Of a stretch of 64,000 nucleotides of DNA, positions 45,433 through 54,355 are shown one piece after another. This stretch comes from Streptomyces hilarionis (GTDB lineage: Bacteria; Actinomycetota; Actinomycetes; Streptomycetales; Streptomycetaceae). Position 1 is the stretch's first letter, and each line of letters starts with the position of its first letter. The notes beneath the pieces were generated by a model, which worked only from the letters and a program-made list of their open reading frames with translations, was not told the origin of the DNA and searched no databases. The stretch covers positions 1 through 64,000 of the forward strand of contig NZ_JAHHIT010000043.1 of the NCBI RefSeq assembly GCF_024539675.1, given 5' to 3'. Made by a program: the position numbers and the translations under genes.

Positions 45433-46554
45433 ATGAGCCTGACCCTGAGGACGATCAGCCGCGAGCAGCATCTGGCATACATCCAGAGCCTGCCGTCGGC
45501 GAGCCACATGCAGGTTCCGGCCTGGGCCGATGTCAAGGCCGAGTGGCGTTCGGAGAACCTCGGCTGGTTCGACGAACGAACCGGTGAACTGGTCGGCGCG
45601 GGTCTGGTCCTTTACCGCCAACTTCCCAAGATCAAGCGCTACTTGGCCTACCTGCCCGAGGGCCCGGTCATCAACTGGTACGCGCCGAACCTGACGGAGT
45701 GGCTGGAGCCGATGCTCGCGCACCTCAAGCAGCAGGGCGCGTTCTCGGTGAAGATGGGCCCGCCGGTGATCATCCGCCGCTGGGAGGCAACGTCCATCAA
45801 GGCCGGCATCCAGAGCCCCGACGTGAAGCGGCTGCGCGACATCGAGGCCGACTTCATCGAGCCGCGCGCGTTCGAGGTGGCCGACAAGCTGCGCCGCATG
45901 GGCTGGCAGCAGGGCGAGGACGGCGGCGCCGGCTTCGGTGACGTCCAGCCGCGCTACGTCTACCAGGTGCCGCTGGCGAACCGCTCGCTCGAAGAGGTCC
46001 ACAAGAACTTCAACCAGCTGTGGCGACGCAACATCAAGAAGGCCGAGAAGGCCGGCGTCGAGGTCGTCCAGGGCGGCTACCACGACCTCGAGGAATGGCA
46101 GCGGCTGTACGAGATCACGGCGGTCCGCGACCACTTCCGGCCGCGCCCCCTGTCCTACTTCCAGCGGATGTGGACGGCCCTCAACACCGAGGACCCCAAC
46201 CGCATGCGGCTGTACTTCGCCCGGCACAACGGCGTGAACCTGTCGGCGGCCACCATGCTGATCGTGGGCGGTCACGTCTGGTACTCCTACGGGGCCTCCG
46301 ACAACATCGGCCGGGAGTTCCGTCCCTCGAACGCGATGCAGTGGCGCATGCTGCGCGACGCCTACGCGCTGGGCGCCACCGTCTACGACCTGCGCGGCAT
46401 CTCCGACTCACTGGACGAGACCGATCACCTCTTCGGCCTGATCCAGTTCAAGGTCGGCACGGGCGGTCAGGCCGCGGAGTACCTCGGTGAGTGGGACTTC
46501 CCGCTGAACAAGCTGCTCCACAAGGCGCTCGACATCTACATGTCGCGCCGCTGA
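45433..46554 (+). CDS. femX: FemX-type peptidoglycan bridge aminoacyltransferase
   Basis: 373-aa protein of the FemXAB family, which uses glycyl- (or other) tRNA to add the first cross-bridge residue to lipid II. Two GNAT-like halves are separated by helical regions (SLEEVHKNFNQLWRRNIKKAEKAGVEVVQGGYHDLEEWQRLYEITAVRDHFRPRPLSYFQRMW; then GGHVWYSYGASDNIGREFRPSNAMQWRMLRDAYALGATVYDLRGI). In Streptomyces FemX attaches Gly to LL-DAP and is essential. No signal peptide is present. Confidence 0.92.
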   Translation: MSLTLRTISREQHLAYIQSLPSASHMQVPAWADVKAEWRSENLGWFDERTGELVGAGLVLYRQLPKIKRYLAYLPEGPVINWYAPNLTEWLEPMLAHLKQQGAFSVKMGPPVIIRRWEATSIKAGIQSPDVKRLRDIEADFIEPRAFEVADKLRRMGWQQGEDGGAGFGDVQPRYVYQVPLANRSLEEVHKNFNQLWRRNIKKAEKAGVEVVQGGYHDLEEWQRLYEITAVRDHFRPRPLSYFQRMWTALNTEDPNRMRLYFARHNGVNLSAATMLIVGGHVWYSYGASDNIGREFRPSNAMQWRMLRDAYALGATVYDLRGISDSLDETDHLFGLIQFKVGTGGQAAEYLGEWDFPLNKLLHKALDIYMSRR

Positions 46555-46629
46555 CGTCAGTGCACTGATTCCACAACCTCCGACGCACCTCCCCACACGG
46601 CAGCCACGAGAAAGGTCCCGGGTCCGGCC

Positions 46630-47661
46630 ATGGCGCTCACGCTCTACGTCGACACCGCGCGCTGGCGGGCGCACCACAAGCACGTGCAGGAGCAGTTCCC
46701 GGGGCTCGTACCCGTCTGCAAGGGCAACGGCTACGGCTTTGGACACGACCGGCTGGCGGAGGAGGCCACCCGGCTGGGCTCGGACGTCCTCGCCGTCGGC
46801 ACGACGTACGAGGCCGCGCGCATCAAGGACTTCTTCGGCGGCGACCTGCTGGTGCTGACGCCCTACCGGCGCGGCGAGGAGCCGGTGCCGCTGCCCGACC
46901 GGGTCGTGCGCTCGGTGTCGTCGGTGGACGGCGTGTACGGCCTCGTGGGCGCGCGGGTGGTCATCGAGGTGATGTCCTCGATGAAGCGGCACGGGATCAG
47001 CGAGCAGGACCTGCCGCAGCTGCACTCCGCCATCGAGAACGTGCGGCTGGAGGGATTCGCCATCCACCTGCCGCTGGACCGCACCGACGGCTCCGACGCC
47101 GTCGAGGAGGTCATCGGCTGGATGGACCGGCTGCGCGCGGCCCGCCTGCCGCTGCACACGATGTTCGTCAGCCACCTCAAGGCCGACGAACTCGCGCGGC
47201 TCCAGCAGCAGTTCCCGCAGACGCGCTTCCGCGCGCGCATCGGCACGCGGCTGTGGCTGGGGGACCACGAGGCCACGGAGTACCGCGGCGCGGTCCTGGA
47301 CGTCACGAAGGTCACCAAGGGCGACCGGTTCGGGTACCGGCAGCAGAAGGCCGCCTCGGACGGCTTCCTGGTGGTCGTGGCGGGCGGTACGTCGCACGGG
47401 GTGGGCCTGGAGGCCCCCAAGGCGCTGCACGGCGTCATGCCCCGCGCCAAGGGCGTCGCCCGGGCCGGCCTGGCCACGGTGAACCGGAACCTGTCGCCGT
47501 TCGTGTGGGGCGGCAAGCAGCGTTGGTTCGCCGAGCCGCCGCACATGCAGGTGTCGATCCTGTTCGTGCCGTCGGACGCTCCCGAGCCGCACGTCGGCGA
47601 TGAGCTCGTGGCCCATCTGCGGCACACCACCACGCAGTTCGACCGGATCGTGGACCGCTGA
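46630..47661 (+). CDS. Alanine racemase-like PLP TIM-barrel protein
   Basis: 343-aa protein. VCKGNGYGFGHDRLAEEATRLG carries the PLP-binding Lys in the Alr pattern, and a TIM barrel follows (HGISEQDLPQLHSAIENVRLEGFAIHLPLDRTDGSDAVEEVIGWM). The C-terminal half, RIGTRLWLGDHEATEYRGAVLDVTKVTKGDRFGYRQQ, resembles the beta domain. It differs from canonical Alr in several motifs, so it may be a divergent amino-acid racemase. It lies 76 bases after femX on the same strand, with a strong terminator after it. Confidence 0.75.
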   Translation: MALTLYVDTARWRAHHKHVQEQFPGLVPVCKGNGYGFGHDRLAEEATRLGSDVLAVGTTYEAARIKDFFGGDLLVLTPYRRGEEPVPLPDRVVRSVSSVDGVYGLVGARVVIEVMSSMKRHGISEQDLPQLHSAIENVRLEGFAIHLPLDRTDGSDAVEEVIGWMDRLRAARLPLHTMFVSHLKADELARLQQQFPQTRFRARIGTRLWLGDHEATEYRGAVLDVTKVTKGDRFGYRQQKAASDGFLVVVAGGTSHGVGLEAPKALHGVMPRAKGVARAGLATVNRNLSPFVWGGKQRWFAEPPHMQVSILFVPSDAPEPHVGDELVAHLRHTTTQFDRIVDR

Positions 47662-47701
47662 GCGGAGGGGGACCGGTCGAGCATCCCTGAGACAGCGAAA
47701 A

Positions 47702-47735
47702 GAGGCCGTACGCGGATCACGCGTACGGCCTCTCT
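47702..47735. terminator. Terminator between convergent genes
   Basis: AGAGGCCGTACGCG and CGCGTACGGCCTCT form a 14-bp perfect stem with a 5-6 nt loop, serving both the racemase-like and the mannosyltransferase-like genes. Confidence 0.88.
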
Positions 47736-47788
47736 CGCGTCCGATGCGCCCGTCCGGTGCCGGACGGACACGGCACCAGGATGTTCGC

Positions 47789-49297
47789 TCAGGGCGAACT
47801 GTCGACGGCGTCCTGCTTGCCCCACTCCACCTGCGGACCGTCGAAGTGGGAGGCGTGTCGGGGCGGGTGCGCCGCGGCGCCGAGAACGAAGACGTCTTCC
47901 GCTCCGTCCAGCACACCGCCCGAGGGGTCGTCCTCGCCGGCTCGTCGTACGACGTCCCGTTCCGGCATGAGGATGTCCCGGACGATCACACCGCACAGGT
48001 AGAGCGTCCCCAGCAGGTGCACGCCGATGACCCAGTGGTAGCCGTCGGTCGGCAGTCCCTTGTGCGCGTCTCCGCTCATCGTGTACGCGAGGTACATCCA
48101 GATGCCGAGGAAGTAGACGACTTCGCACGCCTGCCAGATCAGGAAGTCCCGCCACTTGGGCCGGGCCAGCACGGCCAGCGGCACCAGCCACAGCACGTAC
48201 TGCGGCGAGTAGACCTTGTTGGTGACGATGAAGGCCGCCACGATCAGGAAGGCCAGCTGGGCGAAGCGGGGTCGGCGGGGGGCGGTGAGCGCCAGGGCCG
48301 CGATGCCCACGGCGCACAGGACGACGAGGAGCGTGGCCAGGGTGTTGACGCTGTCGGTGGTGAGCGGGTCGCTGGAGTTCTGGGCCAGGATCAGCCAGAA
48401 CGAGCCGAAGTCGACGCCTCGTTCCTGGCTGAACCGGTAGAACTTCGACCAGCCCTCGAAGGCGAAGAGCATGACCGGCAGGTTCACCACCAGCCAGGAG
48501 ACGACCGCGCCGCCCAGCGCCTTGCCGAAGTCCCGCCACTTGCCCGCGCGCCAGCACAGCACGAACAGGGGGCCGAGCAGGAAGACGGGATAGAGCTTGG
48601 CGGCCGTCGCAAGCCCCAGCAGGACCCCGAAGGCCAGGGACCGGCCGCGGGACCACATGAGCATCGCCGCGGCCGTCAGGGCGACCGCCAGGAGGTCCCA
48701 GTTGATCGTGGCGGTCAGCGCGAAGGCAGGGGCCAGGGCGATCAGCAGACCGTCCCAGGGGCGCCGAGCGTGCGTCCGGGTCACGCAGACGGCGATGACG
48801 GCCGCGCAGGCCATCAGCATCCCCGCGTTGACGATCCAGTACCACTGCTCCTGGTCCTGGATGCTGCCCCCGCCCGGCGTCAGCCAGTTGGCCACCTCCA
48901 TGAACACACCGGTGAGTACCGGGTACTCCAGGTAGTCCATGTCGCCGGGGAGCTTGTCGAAGTACGGCACGAGTCCGTCGGCGAAGCCACGCCCCTGGTA
49001 GAGGTGCGGGATGTCCGAATAGCAGGCGTGCGTGTACTGGGTGGTGGCTCCGAAGAACCAGCCCCCGTTGTAGCAGGGCGCCTTCTGGATCAGTCCGAGG
49101 GCGAACATCCCGATCGCCACGAGCGCGATGATGCGGACGGGAGTCCACCAGGAGGTCCCCAGCAGGGCCCGTCGGCCGATGGGGCCGCCGATCAGCTCAC
49201 TGCCGGCCGCGGCCACCGGGTCGTCGCTGGTCGGCTTTACCGGATCCGGCTCGTGCACGCGCGCCGGCGAGGATTCTGCACTGGGCATGGGCGCCAT
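47789..49297 (-). CDS. GT87 (DUF2029)-like mannosyltransferase
   Basis: 502-aa multi-spanning membrane protein with about ten hydrophobic segments, starting at IIALVAIGMFALGLIQKAP. A first-loop acidic pattern (YQGRGFADGLVPYFDKLPGDMDYLEYPVLTGVFMEVANWLTPGG) is typical of GT-C glycosyltransferases that use polyprenyl-phosphate mannose. The substrate could be a lipoglycan or protein. The last 60 residues are soluble. An ATG at 49288 is an alternative start. Confidence 0.82.
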   Translation of the reverse strand: MAPMPSAESSPARVHEPDPVKPTSDDPVAAAGSELIGGPIGRRALLGTSWWTPVRIIALVAIGMFALGLIQKAPCYNGGWFFGATTQYTHACYSDIPHLYQGRGFADGLVPYFDKLPGDMDYLEYPVLTGVFMEVANWLTPGGGSIQDQEQWYWIVNAGMLMACAAVIAVCVTRTHARRPWDGLLIALAPAFALTATINWDLLAVALTAAAMLMWSRGRSLAFGVLLGLATAAKLYPVFLLGPLFVLCWRAGKWRDFGKALGGAVVSWLVVNLPVMLFAFEGWSKFYRFSQERGVDFGSFWLILAQNSSDPLTTDSVNTLATLLVVLCAVGIAALALTAPRRPRFAQLAFLIVAAFIVTNKVYSPQYVLWLVPLAVLARPKWRDFLIWQACEVVYFLGIWMYLAYTMSGDAHKGLPTDGYHWVIGVHLLGTLYLCGVIVRDILMPERDVVRRAGEDDPSGGVLDGAEDVFVLGAAAHPPRHASHFDGPQVEWGKQDAVDSSP

Positions 49298-49324
49298 CCT
49301 GCCGTACCGGGCTGAGAAAAAGCC

Positions 49325-49360
49325 GAGGGCCGCCCCACCTGGTGCGGTGGAGCGGCCCTC
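49325..49360 (-). terminator. Terminator of the PBP gene
   Basis: GAGGGCCGC and GCGGCCCTC form a 9-bp stem, extended inside by CCACC-GGTGG. It sits after the PBP stop on the minus strand, beyond the parS pair. Confidence 0.75.
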
Positions 49361-49374
49361 GTTTCACGTGAAAC
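49361..49374. other. parS site (perfect), first of a pair
   Basis: GTTTCACGTGAAAC; forms a 36-bp perfect palindrome with the next site. Confidence 0.93.
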
Positions 49375-49382
49375 ATGCGCAT

Positions 49383-49396
49383 GTTTCACGTGAAAC
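49383..49396. other. parS site (perfect), second of a pair
   Basis: GTTTCACGTGAAAC, centre 22 bp from the previous site. The intervening ATGCGCAT is itself a palindrome. Confidence 0.93.
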
Positions 49397-49419
49397 AGGC
49401 AAGCCGGGCGAGGGCACGG

Positions 49420-52098
49420 TCACCCGCCGGGGCCTCCGAAGAAGCCGCCGTTTGTGTTGCCTCTGTTGTCTCCCTGGGACTCGGACGGGCTGGGTGAGGG
49501 GCTTGTGTCTCCCGTGCCGCCGTTGCCATTGCCGTTGCTCGTGCCGCCGTCGTTCTGACAGCCGAAGAACTTGTTGCAGGTCTCGGACGCCGACGGTGAC
49601 GGCTCGACCGCAGACTTGCTCGGCGACGGGGAAGGCGACGGCTTCTCCTCCTCGGTCTCGGTGGCCGAGGGAGTCGGGGTCGGCGACGGTTCCGCGTTGA
49701 CGACCTCACCGATGGGCTGGGGCTCCGGGAAGTCCTTCGCCGGCGTGCCCTTCAGCGCATCGAGCATGTAGTCGTGCCAGATCTGCGCCGGGAACGAGGC
49801 GCCGTGGATCTTCTTCTGGCCACCGGTACCGAACATCTTCAGGAACGTACGGTCCTTCTTGGACTCGTCGTCGTCGTAGCGGAACATCGTGACCGCCGTC
49901 GACAGCTGCGGGGTGTAGCCCACGAACCATGCCGACTTGTTGCCGTCGGTGGTACCGGTCTTGCCCGCGACCTCACGGCCCGGCAGCTGGGCGTTGGTGC
50001 CGGTGCCCTTCTCGACCACGGTCTTCAGGACGTCGGTCACGTTGTCGGCGACCTTGTCCGTGAACGCCTGCTGCGTCTGGGTCTTGTGCGTGAAGATCTG
50101 GCCCTTCTCGCTCGTGACCTTCTCCACCGAGTACGGATCGCGCTGCTTGCCGCTGGCGGCGAAGGTGGCGTAGGCGCCGGCCATCCGGATCGCGCTCGGG
50201 TCGGAGATGCCGATCGAGAACGACGGGAAGCCGCTGTTGGTCAGGCTGGACTCCTTCAGGCCCGCCTTGACGGCGGAGTCCTTCACCTTGTCCAGACCGA
50301 CGTCCATGCCGAGCTGCACGAAGGCGGAGTTCACGGACTCGCGCATCGCCTCCCTCAGGTCGATCTTGTAGTCGGGCGGGTTCCCCAGAGAGACGTTGCC
50401 GTCATTGGTCTGGAGCCACTCCTCGCCCTTCTCGTTCTTCCAGATCGAGTCGTCGTAGTTCCTGATCTTGAGCTTGTTCTGTCCGCTGAACAGGCTCTTC
50501 GGCGAGACGATGGTGCGCTCGTCCTGGGCCTGCGAGGACCCCAGGTCCGGGTCGCGCACGCCCCAGGTCATCGCGGCGGCCAGCACGAACGGCTTGAACG
50601 TCGAACCGACCTGGGCGCCGGTCTGGTCGGCGTTGTCCGTGAAGTGCTTGGTCGCGTCCTCACCGCCGTAGATGGCCCGGATGGCGCCGGTGTCCGGCTC
50701 CACGGAGGCCCCGCCGAACTGCACGTGCGTGTCCGTGTCGGGGCGCTGCTCCGGCTTGATGTTGGCGTCCCGGACCTTCTTCACCGACGCCTGCAACTGG
50801 TTGACCTTGTTCTTGTCGAAGGTCGTGTAGATCGAGAAGCCGCCCTGCTGCAGCGTGTCCTGGGTGACCCCGGTCTCCTTGCTGTGGGTCACCAGGTAAC
50901 CGTTGGCCAGGTCGACGAGGTAGCCGATCTGGCCCTTCAGATCGGTGTTCGACCGGGGGTTCTGCCACTTGGGGAGCGTGCTGTACTTCGCCCGCACCGA
51001 CGCGTCGAGATGGCCGTACTCGACCATCTTGTCGAGGGTGTCCTGCATCTGGCGCAGGGCCCGCTTGCTGTTGGCCGCGGGCGTGGCGCCGACCGAGTCG
51101 ACGGACGTCGCGCCCGCCGGGTCGTAGTACGTGGCGCCCTTCAGCATGGCCGCGAGGAACGCGCACTCACCCGGGTCGAGCTTGATCGCGTCCTTGTTGA
51201 AGTAGGCGCGCGCGGCGGCCTGGATCCCGTAGGCGTTGCGCCCGTAGTACGCGGAGTTCAGGTAGCCGGCCATGATCTGGTCCTTGTCGACCTCCGCGCC
51301 CACCTTTATGGACACGAAGATCTCCTTGAACTTGCGGGAGATCGTCTGCGACTGGTCGTTCAGCATGGCGTTCTTGACGTACTGCTGGGTGATCGTGGAG
51401 CCACCCTGCGTCTGGCCGCCCCGGGCCATGTTGAACACGGCGCGGGCGATGCCCTTGGGGTCGATGCCGCTGTCGTCGTAGAAGGTCTTGTTCTCCTGCG
51501 AGATCACCGCCCAGCGCATCTCCTCCGGGATCTGCGAGAGGTCGATGTTCTGCCGGTTCGTCTCACCACCGGTGGCAACCATCTGGCTGCCGTCCTTCCA
51601 GTAGTAGACGTTGTTCTGCGCCGTGGCCGTCTTGGCGATGTCCGGGATGCCGACCATGGCGTACCCGATGCCCGCGACGGCCACCAGGCTGCCGACGAAA
51701 CCGACGAACAGACCCGCGACGAGCTTCCACGAGGGCATCCAGCGCTGCCAGCCGTACTTGTCGGCGCGCGGGTAGTCGATCAGGCGCTTGCGGTCCGGGG
51801 CCGAGCGTCCTCTGCCCCGTCCGGGGCCGCTCTGACCGCCGCGGCGGCCCGCCGCGGGCTCGGCTGCTCTGCGCCTGCTGCCGCCCGCACTCCTCTGGGA
51901 CTCGCGTCGGGCGTCGGCGCGGCTGCCGATCGGCTGGTCCTCGCCTCCGGTTCCATGGCCCAACCCGTAGTCGGCAGGCGTTCCGGTGGCGCCTCGCGGT
52001 GCCGCGCGGCGGCCGGAGGACGCACCGGACTGGCCGCGTCGGGCCGCGGCACGTCCGCCTCCCTGCGGCTGCGGCGGTTTGCGACGGTGCTCGCTCAT
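49420..52098 (-). CDS. Bifunctional penicillin-binding protein (PonA type)
   Basis: 892-aa class A PBP that polymerises glycan strands and cross-links them. A long, Arg/Gly/Pro-rich cytoplasmic region (1-115) precedes one membrane segment (about 122-150). The glycosyltransferase (GT51) part has ISQENKTFYDDSGIDPKG and QGGSTITQQYVKNAML. The transpeptidase has GSTFKPFVLAA (SxxK), SVNSAF (SxN) and GKTGTTDGNKSAW (KTG). A Ser/Pro/Thr- and Gly/Asn-rich tail ends the protein. GAGGAG precedes ATG 52098. In mycobacteria the same neighbours (padR, ino1) accompany ponA1. Confidence 0.95.
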   Translation of the reverse strand: MSEHRRKPPQPQGGGRAAARRGQSGASSGRRAAPRGATGTPADYGLGHGTGGEDQPIGSRADARRESQRSAGGSRRRAAEPAAGRRGGQSGPGRGRGRSAPDRKRLIDYPRADKYGWQRWMPSWKLVAGLFVGFVGSLVAVAGIGYAMVGIPDIAKTATAQNNVYYWKDGSQMVATGGETNRQNIDLSQIPEEMRWAVISQENKTFYDDSGIDPKGIARAVFNMARGGQTQGGSTITQQYVKNAMLNDQSQTISRKFKEIFVSIKVGAEVDKDQIMAGYLNSAYYGRNAYGIQAAARAYFNKDAIKLDPGECAFLAAMLKGATYYDPAGATSVDSVGATPAANSKRALRQMQDTLDKMVEYGHLDASVRAKYSTLPKWQNPRSNTDLKGQIGYLVDLANGYLVTHSKETGVTQDTLQQGGFSIYTTFDKNKVNQLQASVKKVRDANIKPEQRPDTDTHVQFGGASVEPDTGAIRAIYGGEDATKHFTDNADQTGAQVGSTFKPFVLAAAMTWGVRDPDLGSSQAQDERTIVSPKSLFSGQNKLKIRNYDDSIWKNEKGEEWLQTNDGNVSLGNPPDYKIDLREAMRESVNSAFVQLGMDVGLDKVKDSAVKAGLKESSLTNSGFPSFSIGISDPSAIRMAGAYATFAASGKQRDPYSVEKVTSEKGQIFTHKTQTQQAFTDKVADNVTDVLKTVVEKGTGTNAQLPGREVAGKTGTTDGNKSAWFVGYTPQLSTAVTMFRYDDDESKKDRTFLKMFGTGGQKKIHGASFPAQIWHDYMLDALKGTPAKDFPEPQPIGEVVNAEPSPTPTPSATETEEEKPSPSPSPSKSAVEPSPSASETCNKFFGCQNDGGTSNGNGNGGTGDTSPSPSPSESQGDNRGNTNGGFFGGPGG

Positions 52099-52450
52099 CG
52101 AACGATTACTCCTCGGGCAGGCGCATCCGTGCGCGCCTGGAAAAGGCGGCTGGTTTCCTGTCCCCCCGATGTACGGATGCGGTCGCTTGCGCATTCACCC
52201 GTACGGCACCGAGGACCTCGACGCCCCCCGGCGTCTCATGGGTCCCGGTGGTGTGCATGGCGCACAGACTACGCACCGCCAAAACCTGCCCAGCCCTGAA
52301 GTTCACCCCAAATCAGGCAAGTCGCCTGCAACGAATCAGTGATGTGATCCCGTTCACCATCCCCCCTCTTGTCGCATCCGGAAGGCCGTTCTATCGTCTA
52401 GATGTATCGAGTCGATACATCAGCGCGGCATAAGGCGAGAGGAGGCGACG
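52099..52450. other. 352-bp divergent region PBP / padR
   Basis: No supported gene. It holds the PBP promoter and, at its right end, the PadR operator. Sequences such as TTCACCCC and CAGGCAAGTCGCCTGC (an imperfect palindrome near 52316-52331) may be additional binding sites. Confidence 0.5.
52401..52421. promoter_or_regulatory. PadR operator (palindrome)
   Basis: GATGTATCGA, a central G, and the exact complement make a 21-bp palindrome, with the ATGT...ACAT ends typical of PadR operators. It lies 30 bases before the padR start and suggests autorepression. Confidence 0.7.
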
Positions 52451-53134
52451 ATGAGCCGGCGTTCCGGCATCCTTGAGTTCGCCGTCCTCGGCCTGCTGCG
52501 CGAGTCCCCCATGCACGGCTACGAGCTGCGCAAACGACTCAATACGTCTTTGGGCGTGTTCCGTGCGTTCAGCTACGGCACGCTCTACCCCTGCCTCAAG
52601 ACGCTGGTCGCCAACGGCTGGTTGATCGAGGAGCCGGGGAGCACCCCGGAGGACGCCCTCGCCGCTCCACTCGCAGGGCGACGCGCCAAGATCGTCTATC
52701 GGTTGACGGCGGAGGGCAAGGAGCATTTCGAGGAGCTCCTGTCCCAGACGGGTCCCGACGCGTACGAGGACGAGACCTTCGCCGCTCGTTTCGCCTTCTT
52801 CGGCCAGACGTCCCGTGATGTGCGCATGCGCGTGCTGGAGGGGCGTCGCAGCCGGCTGGAGGAACGTCTGGAGAAGATGCGCTCCTCTCTGGCACGCACC
52901 CGGGAGCGCCTCGACGACTACACGCTTGAGCTCCAGCGCCACGGAATGGAGTCCGTGGAGCGCGAAGTGCGCTGGCTGAACGAGCTCATCGAGAGCGAGC
53001 GGGCCGGACGGGACCTGAAGGGTCCACCGTCCGGGGGGTCCGCTCAGCAGCACACCACATCTGGATCGACGGGCGGCCTGCCCCGCCCCGGGGACACCCC
53101 CGGGACGGATTCGCCCGACGAAACCGCCACGTGA
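52451..53134 (+). CDS. PadR-family transcriptional regulator
   Basis: 227-aa regulator. The N-terminal winged helix ([54 protein letters not shown]) is the PadR fold, and the C-terminal coiled coil ([32 protein letters not shown]) should drive dimerisation. A disordered, Pro/Ser/Thr-rich tail follows. It probably represses itself and ino1, which starts 44 bases later. Ligand unknown. Confidence 0.92.
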   Translation: MSRRSGILEFAVLGLLRESPMHGYELRKRLNTSLGVFRAFSYGTLYPCLKTLVANGWLIEEPGSTPEDALAAPLAGRRAKIVYRLTAEGKEHFEELLSQTGPDAYEDETFAARFAFFGQTSRDVRMRVLEGRRSRLEERLEKMRSSLARTRERLDDYTLELQRHGMESVEREVRWLNELIESERAGRDLKGPPSGGSAQQHTTSGSTGGLPRPGDTPGTDSPDETAT

Positions 53135-53178
53135 GCGCCTGTTCAGGGCCTCACTCGTACACACAGGGAGCAACCGGA

Positions 53179-54261
53179 ATGGGTTCGGTTCGCGTAGCCA
53201 TCGTCGGCGTGGGCAACTGCGCGGCGTCACTGGTGCAGGGCGTCGAGTACTACAAGGACGCCGACCCGGCGACCAAGGTCCCGGGCCTGATGCACGTGCA
53301 GTTCGGGGACTACCACGTCGGTGACGTCGAGTTCGTCGCCGCCTTCGACGTCGACGCGAAGAAGGTCGGCCTCGACCTCTCGGACGCCATCGGTGCCAGC
53401 GAGAACAACACCATCAAGATCTGCGACGTCCCGAACAAGGGCGTCACGGTCCAGCGTGGTCACACCCTCGACGGTCTCGGCAAGTACTACCGCGAGACCA
53501 TCGAGGAGTCCGCCGAGACGCCGGTCGACGTGGTGCAGGTCCTCAAGGACAAGCAGGTCGACGTTCTCGTCTGCTACCTGCCCGTCGGTTCCGAGGACGC
53601 GGCGAAGTTCTACGCCCAGGCCGCCATCGACGCCAAGGTCGCCTTCGTCAACGCCCTCCCGGTCTTCATCGCCGGCACCAAGGAGTGGGCGGACAAGTTC
53701 ACCGAGGCGGGCGTCCCGATCGTCGGCGACGACATCAAGTCCCAGGTCGGCGCCACCATCACGCACCGTGTGATGGCGAAGCTGTTCGAAGACCGCGGTG
53801 TCCGTCTCGAGCGCACCATGCAGCTCAACGTCGGCGGCAACATGGACTTCAAGAACATGCTGGAGCGCGACCGCCTCGAGTCCAAGAAGATCTCGAAGAC
53901 GCAGGCCGTCACCTCGCAGATCCCCGACCGCGACCTGGGCGAGAAGAACGTCCACATCGGTCCGTCGGACTACGTGGCCTGGCTGGACGACCGCAAGTGG
54001 GCGTACGTCCGTCTCGAGGGCCGTGCCTTCGGTGACGTTCCGCTGAACCTGGAGTACAAGCTCGAGGTCTGGGACTCCCCGAACTCCGCGGGTGTCATCA
54101 TCGACGCCCTGCGCGCCGCGAAGATCGCCAAGGACCGCGGCATCGGCGGCCCCATCCTGTCGGCGTCGAGCTACTTCATGAAGTCCCCGCCGGTGCAGTA
54201 CTTCGACGACGAGGCGTACGCCAACGTCGAGAAGTTCATCCGCGGCGAGGTCGAGCGCTAA
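53179..54261 (+). CDS. ino1: Inositol-3-phosphate synthase
   Basis: 360-aa NAD-dependent enzyme converting glucose-6-phosphate into myo-inositol-3-phosphate, the entry into inositol phospholipids and mycothiol. The Rossmann loop is [13 protein letters not shown] (residues 5-17). Conserved stretches include [56 protein letters not shown] and [26 protein letters not shown] precedes the ATG. padR-ino1 is a conserved actinobacterial pair; a terminator follows. Confidence 0.97.
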   Translation: MGSVRVAIVGVGNCAASLVQGVEYYKDADPATKVPGLMHVQFGDYHVGDVEFVAAFDVDAKKVGLDLSDAIGASENNTIKICDVPNKGVTVQRGHTLDGLGKYYRETIEESAETPVDVVQVLKDKQVDVLVCYLPVGSEDAAKFYAQAAIDAKVAFVNALPVFIAGTKEWADKFTEAGVPIVGDDIKSQVGATITHRVMAKLFEDRGVRLERTMQLNVGGNMDFKNMLERDRLESKKISKTQAVTSQIPDRDLGEKNVHIGPSDYVAWLDDRKWAYVRLEGRAFGDVPLNLEYKLEVWDSPNSAGVIIDALRAAKIAKDRGIGGPILSASSYFMKSPPVQYFDDEAYANVEKFIRGEVER

Positions 54262-54300
54262 CCCGACCCGTACGGAAAATTCGCTCCTGCCAGGGCTGAG

Positions 54301-54334
54301 AAGGGTCCCCGGGTCCAGTGACCCGGGGACCCTT
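54301..54334 (+). terminator. Terminator after ino1
   Basis: AAGGGTCCCCGGGTC and its complement form a 15-bp perfect stem with a 4-nt loop. Confidence 0.9.
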
Positions 54335-54355
54335 CCCGTATGTGAGGCTGTGCCC

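Noticed and set aside
49420..52098. Loss of the usual His in the GT51 motif of the PBP
   Set aside because: The catalytic Glu is present, and actinobacterial class A PBPs vary at that position, so this is not evidence of inactivation.
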